64,000 nt of DNA from contig CM062379.1 of NCBI GenBank assembly GCA_031310005.1, forward strand, positions 3,596,001 to 3,660,000, read 5' to 3'. Source of the DNA: Dactylellina haptotyla (Eukaryota; Ascomycota; Orbiliomycetes; Orbiliales; Orbiliaceae). A program made the translations under genes and the position numbers. Position 1 is the stretch's first letter. Every line of letters begins with the position of its first letter. Under the pieces are notes generated by a model. That model saw only the letters and a list, made by a program, of their open reading frames with translations, was not told where the DNA came from and did not search any database. Shown in pieces: positions 58,714-64,000 of this stretch.

Positions 58714-59258
58714 CTAGGTGGCTACAGCATTCCCAGTCAGAGCCGCGAAGGGATTGGTGCTAACAGTCTCCTCCATCTCGCCTTCACCGTCTACAATCTT
58801 CGAGTTCACAGCATCCCATTCTCCTCTCCTGTCTTTGATGACTTTAACTTTCTTCCTACCGTCCTCCTCTTTCCTCTCCAAGACCTCTGCGAATGCCGCG
58901 GCCTTCTCCTTGCCTATTTCCCTCCGCTTCTTTTGAACCTTTGATTTTTGACCGCGTTTTTGCATTTTATTCGGATTCGAGGACTTTTGGACGCCCGATG
59001 CCAATGTTCGATGGATGACATCAAGGACTTTGCGGGTTATCTTTTCGGCGGCGGGGGTCGTCAGAGAGGTTCTGGTGGGAGATGATGGTCTTGGGGCGTT
59101 TCTGACGGATTTATCGAGGTTGAGAGACGGGGACACGGCGCGACGAGCGGCACGGGAATGGACTGATGTTGCTGTTGGAGGGTCGAGACATTAGCTTTGC
59201 GGTATTGGAGGAATGTGTAATGGAGAAGCTGGAGCTTACCTTTCTTTACTTTTGCCAT
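58714..59258 (-). CDS. alb1: Ribosome biogenesis protein ALB1-like, 158 aa
   Basis: Exons 59240-59258 (19 bases) and 58714-59171, with a 68-base intron. The spliced start MAKVKKATSVHSRAARRAVS carries the ALB1 signature (HSRAARR followed by SPSLNLDKS). The middle is a basic helix (KRGQKSKVQKKRREIGKEK) typical of a nucleolar protein; KVIKDRRGEWDAVNSKI is a second conserved stretch. Yeast Alb1 works with Arx1 on pre-60S subunits. The C-terminal STNPFAALTGNAVAT is a short tail. Confidence 0.83.
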
Positions 59259-59646
59259 TATGCTAGCTATATATAAAGGACCCAACTAATTGGTATGTAT
59301 ACTGTTGCTACTGACACTGTTTGGGCTATGTCCTGCGGCGATGGCGTGGGTTGAAAGAAACACGCTGGAGCGGATGTTGAAGTTGAATCGTCCTTCAAGT
59401 CGCACAACTTGTAACTTTTTTTTTTCTGCCAAAAGGCGATTTTGCGACCGGGGTAGCTGGAGAGACTAAGCCCAATCGGGTCGATGAAACAAATTATAAC
59501 ATCTCCCAACGCGAAATTCAACACAATACACTCCCCTCGATCCGGAGGCACGACTTTCGTAACCTGGAATCAGCTTCAAGAGTAGCTTAGAATAGCCATA
59601 GAAACTGATTATTGTCTCGCAGCTAGGACTATCTTAGTACCCGAAG
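59259..59646. other. Divergent upstream region
   Basis: About 390 bases between ALB1 and the first USP-like gene, with a T-run near 59418. I see no gene. Confidence 0.45.
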
Positions 59647-61723
59647 ATGGATTTACTCGCCTCAGTACGGAAAAGAGCTAAGCTGTTCCTATCCAAGATA
59701 GACTACCCAATCGAAAGTAGTGTATCATCCATCTCAAGGCCAGGCTCAAGGTCGAAATCGAGATCAAGGAGCAAACTAGAACCTCTCAAATCACAAGGCA
59801 GAAGCGCCATCGTGAAAAGAAAACAGAAGAAGAGAGTCAGAATACTATCAAAACCTACAGAGATTTTTCTGCGATCACCCTCTCGTTCGCGATCCAATTC
59901 CAAATATTCCAGCTCCGACCCCAGACCGTATATGCGACGGCATTCTCCGCTTCGCTATTCTCCGCGTTCCTCAGGCTCATATTCATCTGACGATAGCCGT
60001 GTTAAAGTTATCAGAAACCATGGTCCGGGATTGAGAATGACATCATACGGACTCGGACCCGATTTTGACGACGATGATGGTTGGGACAATTTCGAGGTAA
60101 TGATGCTAAGCACCGGCGGCGATCCAGATTCGTTAAAGAAAGAAGCGGCCTGGCAAGCGAGGCTAGATAATACCAAATTCTCCCGGCGAATGCCTAAGAT
60201 AGGATCCCTCGCCAGACCTGGGGTTACGAATCTTTGCTACATAAACGCAACATTACAAGCGCTCGCCGCAACTCGATTCCCCCATTTCATCTCCCGTGAT
60301 CGACAGTGCGATGATGACTTGTACCTCGGTGCCCACGATGCACTGAATGGGGTATTCGAGGGTGTTAACCGGTGGTATTATGATGGATTTGGCGGTGCAC
60401 TATATGATCGCGTGAAGAAAAGGCGACTGACCTTGACGCCAAAGCCGCCTGACCTCGATTTAGACAAATATCCGTTTACGGATGACGGTGAAACTCCGCA
60501 ATGCGATGTAAAGGAGTTCCTCGAGTCGCTTCACGAGGTCCTCGAAACCGAAAAGGAGATCGAAAAACAAAGTTTCTTATCACAGGGTCACGACAAGGAT
60601 AGTTGGACAAACCATGAGAGCCCGCTTGTTGGCGAACAGACTACCAAGGTGGCTTGTCTACGATGCGGGTATACCTATATGGAAACCGAAGAACGGACGT
60701 GGATAGGAGGTATCATGAAGCCGTTCACCGATGGACAAGATGGACCGAGAATTGTAAGCCATGAGACAATTCCTTTCAGCAATGAATTCCTATACTAATT
60801 CTGACGCATAGACGGACTTGGAGGATACACTTGATCACTTCACACGGATACGGCTCACTGAAGATAAGTCCTGCGTGGCTTGCGATTTGATGGACCTACA
60901 CAAAGTCTACACCCGAGCCAGCACAACAGCTCAAGCCGCTTGTACCAAGGAGACGGGAGACGGGAGCACCACCGCACCAGTAACTCTCGCAGCAATTAAT
61001 AAACGAATCGCAATAATCAACCAAGCACTACGCCATAAAGCAAGAAATGAAACGATCCCAGTAGATAACCGAGGAGCAGTGAGTGGGCTCGAAATGCGCG
61101 GAGCAGATGCGAGGCCAAAGACATATCATTCCGAGACGAAAGCGATATCAAAACTCCCAAATACACTCGTGCTGGGGTACGACATTATCGACCAGGTCGA
61201 CTATTACACACGAAAGAAGAATAAGATGCATTTGAACATCCCGCCAGTCCTCACTATCGCTCCGTGGACCGTGGATACAAACGGTCTAAATTTTCAGAGA
61301 GATCCGCTTCTACCGCTGCGACCGAGCGATAGTACCTTCATGGATGGTGTAGAGTACGTGTGTCGAGCCATAATATACCATCAAGGCGACGGTACGAACT
61401 CGGGACATTACTTCACGGACAGACTACCTTGGATGTCTAAAGACCCGGCGAAAGACCCTCACCCGCCATACGAGTGGTGGACGTGCAACGAAGTTGTTAC
61501 GGATATGTTTGCTGACGACCAGCCGTTTCCGGCTCCATCTGCTGGGAAGGAGCAAGAAGCTATGGTAGTTTACGAAAGGATATTAGATCCAATGGATAAA
61601 CCGGGGCTTACACCTAGAGCTAGTGATACTTTGGATTACTATAGAAAGTATAGGTTCTCAGAAGTGGGACTTTCTGCTGATCCAGTAATATTTTCCAAAA
61701 CCCCTCCAAAGTCCTCAAAATAA
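59647..61723 (+). CDS. Ubiquitin-specific protease-like protein A, 672 aa
   Basis: Exons 59647-60753 and 60812-61723 (58-base intron). A basic Ser/Arg-rich N-terminus (SRPGSRSKSRSRSKLEPLK) precedes a USP-type catalytic fold. The Cys box is NLCYINATLQAL with Cys197; the His box is GDGTNSGHYFTDRL with His568. A CxxC pair (CLRCGY) and CVAC further on form a zinc-ribbon-like finger as in many USPs. The domain is small for a USP and the Cys box diverges from the common GNTCYMNS, so the enzyme could be active on an unusual substrate or degenerate. It is followed in tandem by a related gene. Confidence 0.82.
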
Positions 61724-62152
61724 TAGCTACGACAAATATAAGAAATAGGATCTGGAATATCTAAGCTAATCTGCCTGAAAATTGTAATATTTCGTGAGAA
61801 ATTCGACATGGTCCTATAAAGTCAATTATGTATAGGATTTCTTAGCTATTCCGGGTAAAATTAACAAACTACATTTTCAAGTCCATATATTTTATTTATG
61901 CAAGGATACGGCTTAGCTTTCCTCCTAGTCAAGTCTTTAGGAGAGAAATCATCAAAGCGAATTCTGGGCATTCTGAAACAAACAACCGTATTTCCAAGAG
62001 CTAAATGTGTACCCAGTATCTGAAACAAATATTGACATAATAAAGCTATGAGATGGAAAGTGCATACCTCTCTCCCACTTATTCATCGTCTCTCAGCCTC
62101 CACCTTCTTCCTACTACTGTTCGCAATATCGAACAAGAATACGTCCAAAAAT
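61724..62152. other. Spacer between tandem USP-like genes
   Basis: AT-rich spacer. An in-frame ATG at 62048 would add 35 residues with a hydrophobic stretch (SASTFFLLLFAI) to the next gene; I did not use it because the paralogue has no such segment. Confidence 0.45.
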
Positions 62153-63890
62153 ATGTACCGTATAAAAGAAAGCGCACTCAGGCGACCGGTAAATTTCAAA
62201 ACGGGGAAGATCCTAGATAGAGTAAAAAGCCGGGTCTCAAAACGCAGCAGTGGCGACTCGAACAAGCGACATGCTAAACGCAGCATGTTTTCGACAGGGT
62301 TGCGTATGGCGACTGGAGATGAAGAAAACTTAAGCTTTAACCTCGGCCCCACAGCCGATCCTTGGATTATTGGAAGTAAAAGACAGACTATTGGCGGGCT
62401 GCGGCATACTATCGGGAATCAATGTTACTTCGCCACAGGCATTCAGGTAGATTCTCACTACATGGTTGTATTTCTTTATGTTAACAGGGGAAAACTTCTC
62501 ATAGGGATTAGCATCGACATCATACCCTCAGTGGGTTGAGAAAAATGCAAAAACTCCCCATACCGATCCCGAGAAAACCAAGGATAGAACAATCCGTATG
62601 CACAACGTTTTCAAAAATTTGAACAAATTTCGCAGAGGCGATGGTCTTGCTCCTACTATAACTCCGAGACCTGATCATGTCGGCCTAGGCGATCTTAAAG
62701 CGGAGCAACATAGCGCTGTGGAGCTCATGACACGACTAAACGCCCGGCTCATGGAAGAAACCGAGAACGCCGAAAATCCATTAGAGACCACAATTCTGCG
62801 GAAGCAAGTCTGTTTGCACTGCGGTTTTGTCATATTAAGGGAGGAGACCCTAGCTTCGGTATTGCTATGCAAACCTGAGCATAAAGTAAGTTGAACCTCA
62901 GCGTTTTCACCATCACCTAGAGTGTATTTCCGTGATATCCGAGCCAGTTTCTAACACCTTGGATAATTTACATAGAAGCCTGTTGCCGCTACCGTTGATG
63001 ATTGTTTAGAATACCATCGGAGAATCAAGACGCGGTCAGGAGATGAAATCAACTGTGACAAATGCATGGGGATCGGTATGATACAAATATTGCGTCGCGT
63101 CTTAGAGAACCCGTCGGAACCGTTGTCAGAAGGCGACAAGAAGGAATTGAACGATCGCCTGCAGACCGCCGAGAAAGGACTGGAGGGTGAGAATTATACA
63201 TTAGACGACACCAGCAGAGCAGAACTAGGCTTGACAAGACGCAAAAAGATACCCCCTTACCCGAACCCGAAGGATGAGATGTCAGATTCAGAGCGGAAGA
63301 GACGAGTGAAAGCTTACTATGACGGCGTCCGTGCAGCCCAGATTCGATATTACTCTAGATGGTCTGAAACTGTAGAGCTCATTCAGTTACCAAGCATATT
63401 GATTCTGGAGTTCTTCAACGTCGCTCAGTATACCGCTGCGGGATCGTGGAAGCTGAGGACGAGAATTACTTACGACCCGAGCATAGATTTCTCGCCATAT
63501 TTTGCCGGTACTAATCGCGCCGTACAGCCAGGCAGCTTCCGAGAACATATCAGAATCGATGGGGACGATTCAAACCCGCAACTGCCAGTATACGAGCTCC
63601 GCGCCATCCTTGTCCATGGTGGACCTTCCATCAGCGTAGGGCATTGGATATGCTACCGCCGCGAATGGAAAGACAAAGAAAATCCCGTCGGAGAACAATG
63701 GTGGTACTGTAATGACGACACCACGATCAGAGTCACAAAGAGGGATATATTCAACGGTATCAAAGAAGACCCTGCCTATAATTGGGAAATGTACGCACTC
63801 GTATACGAGCAAGTTTCTGAGGGAGAGTCGCCTGCCGTGGTAGGCGAGCTTGAGGGCGAGATTGGGAAGACGACGGCATGGCAGAGGTGA
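62153..63890 (+). CDS. Ubiquitin-specific protease-like protein B, 529 aa
   Basis: Three exons: 62153-62446, 62505-62885, 62976-63890. The Cys box is GNQCYFATGIQGL, with Cys91 at the same relative place as in the neighbouring gene. The His box is SISVGHWICYRREW, with His448, followed by WWYCNDDTTIRV, close to the usual USP end of GHY...YNDD. A zinc-ribbon-like pair of Cys motifs (CLHCGF, CDKC) is present. The intron between the halves of the ribbon sits at the position seen in gene A, both phase 0. The start is uncertain; 62048 is an alternative. Both catalytic boxes look intact, but the domain is short and divergent. Confidence 0.78.
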
Positions 63891-64000
63891 ATACCGCAAG
63901 GTGAATACTGGCTGGCATGACCACAACATATCGAGAGGTAGATTATTCATGTTATTTACAGAGAGGCGAGGTGTCAGGAGGTGATAACATTGGAGGGTCT

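Noticed and set aside
62048-62152. Upstream start for USP-like protein B
   Set aside because: It would add a hydrophobic segment not seen in the paralogue. I kept 62153, although the alternative is possible.
1-64000. Transposons, viral genes, CRISPR arrays, secondary-metabolite clusters
   Set aside because: No reverse transcriptase, transposase, integrase, long terminal repeat, polyketide or peptide synthase, or regular repeat-spacer array was seen.

Overview
The window is nuclear DNA from a filamentous ascomycete (Pezizomycotina; I cannot fix the class). The evidence is many short GT-AG introns of about 50-260 bases, CTAAC-like branch points, a chitin-synthase export factor (CHS7), a palmitoylated VAC8, fungal-type TOM22, Alb1 and HAM1-like proteins, and an intron-containing tRNA-Pro. 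I recognise no transposon, virus, CRISPR array or secondary-metabolite cluster. All exon coordinates were assembled by eye from splice signals and reading-frame continuity.

Layout. 0.5-4.8 kb: two uncharacterised low-complexity proteins. 5.5-8.1 kb: divergent TOM22 and an ERp38/TigA-type protein disulfide isomerase. 8.6-11.3 kb: a small HSBP1-like coiled-coil protein, an F-box-like protein and tRNA-Pro(AGG). 12.7-20.8 kb: a HAM1-like protein, the Fe-S factor IBA57, the J-protein CWC23, mitochondrial ribosomal protein uL15m and LSM3. 21.6-29.4 kb: a membrane protein, an alpha/beta hydrolase, HEM3 and the AMPK gamma subunit SNF4. 30.5-42.9 kb: a vWA protein with Gly/Tyr/Gln/Pro repeats, VAC8, a CofD-like protein and a heavily split APC13. 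43.4-50.6 kb: RPS29, a divergent eIF5A-like protein, a short-chain dehydrogenase, CYP8 and CHS7. 51.7-59.3 kb: MFAP1, TRS31, a small NDUFC2-like protein, a GT90 glycosyltransferase and ALB1. 59.6-63.9 kb: two tandem, divergent ubiquitin-protease-like genes.

Most of the window is housekeeping. Four genes act in or around the spliceosome (CWC23, LSM3, CYP8, MFAP1). Others serve mitochondrial import, translation and Fe-S or respiratory assembly (TOM22, uL15m, IBA57, NDUFC2-like), ribosomes (RPS29, ALB1), heme (HEM3) and trafficking (VAC8, TRS31, CHS7). The genes are not a single pathway.

The least ordinary features are very small coding exons (3 to 21 bases, in APC13, the vWA gene, CYP8, RPS29, PDI and the CofD-like gene), matching introns inside both CGHC motifs of the PDI, an eIF5A-like paralogue with an altered hypusination loop, a eukaryotic CofD-like protein of unknown job, and a tandem pair of divergent deubiquitinase-like proteins that share an intron position.
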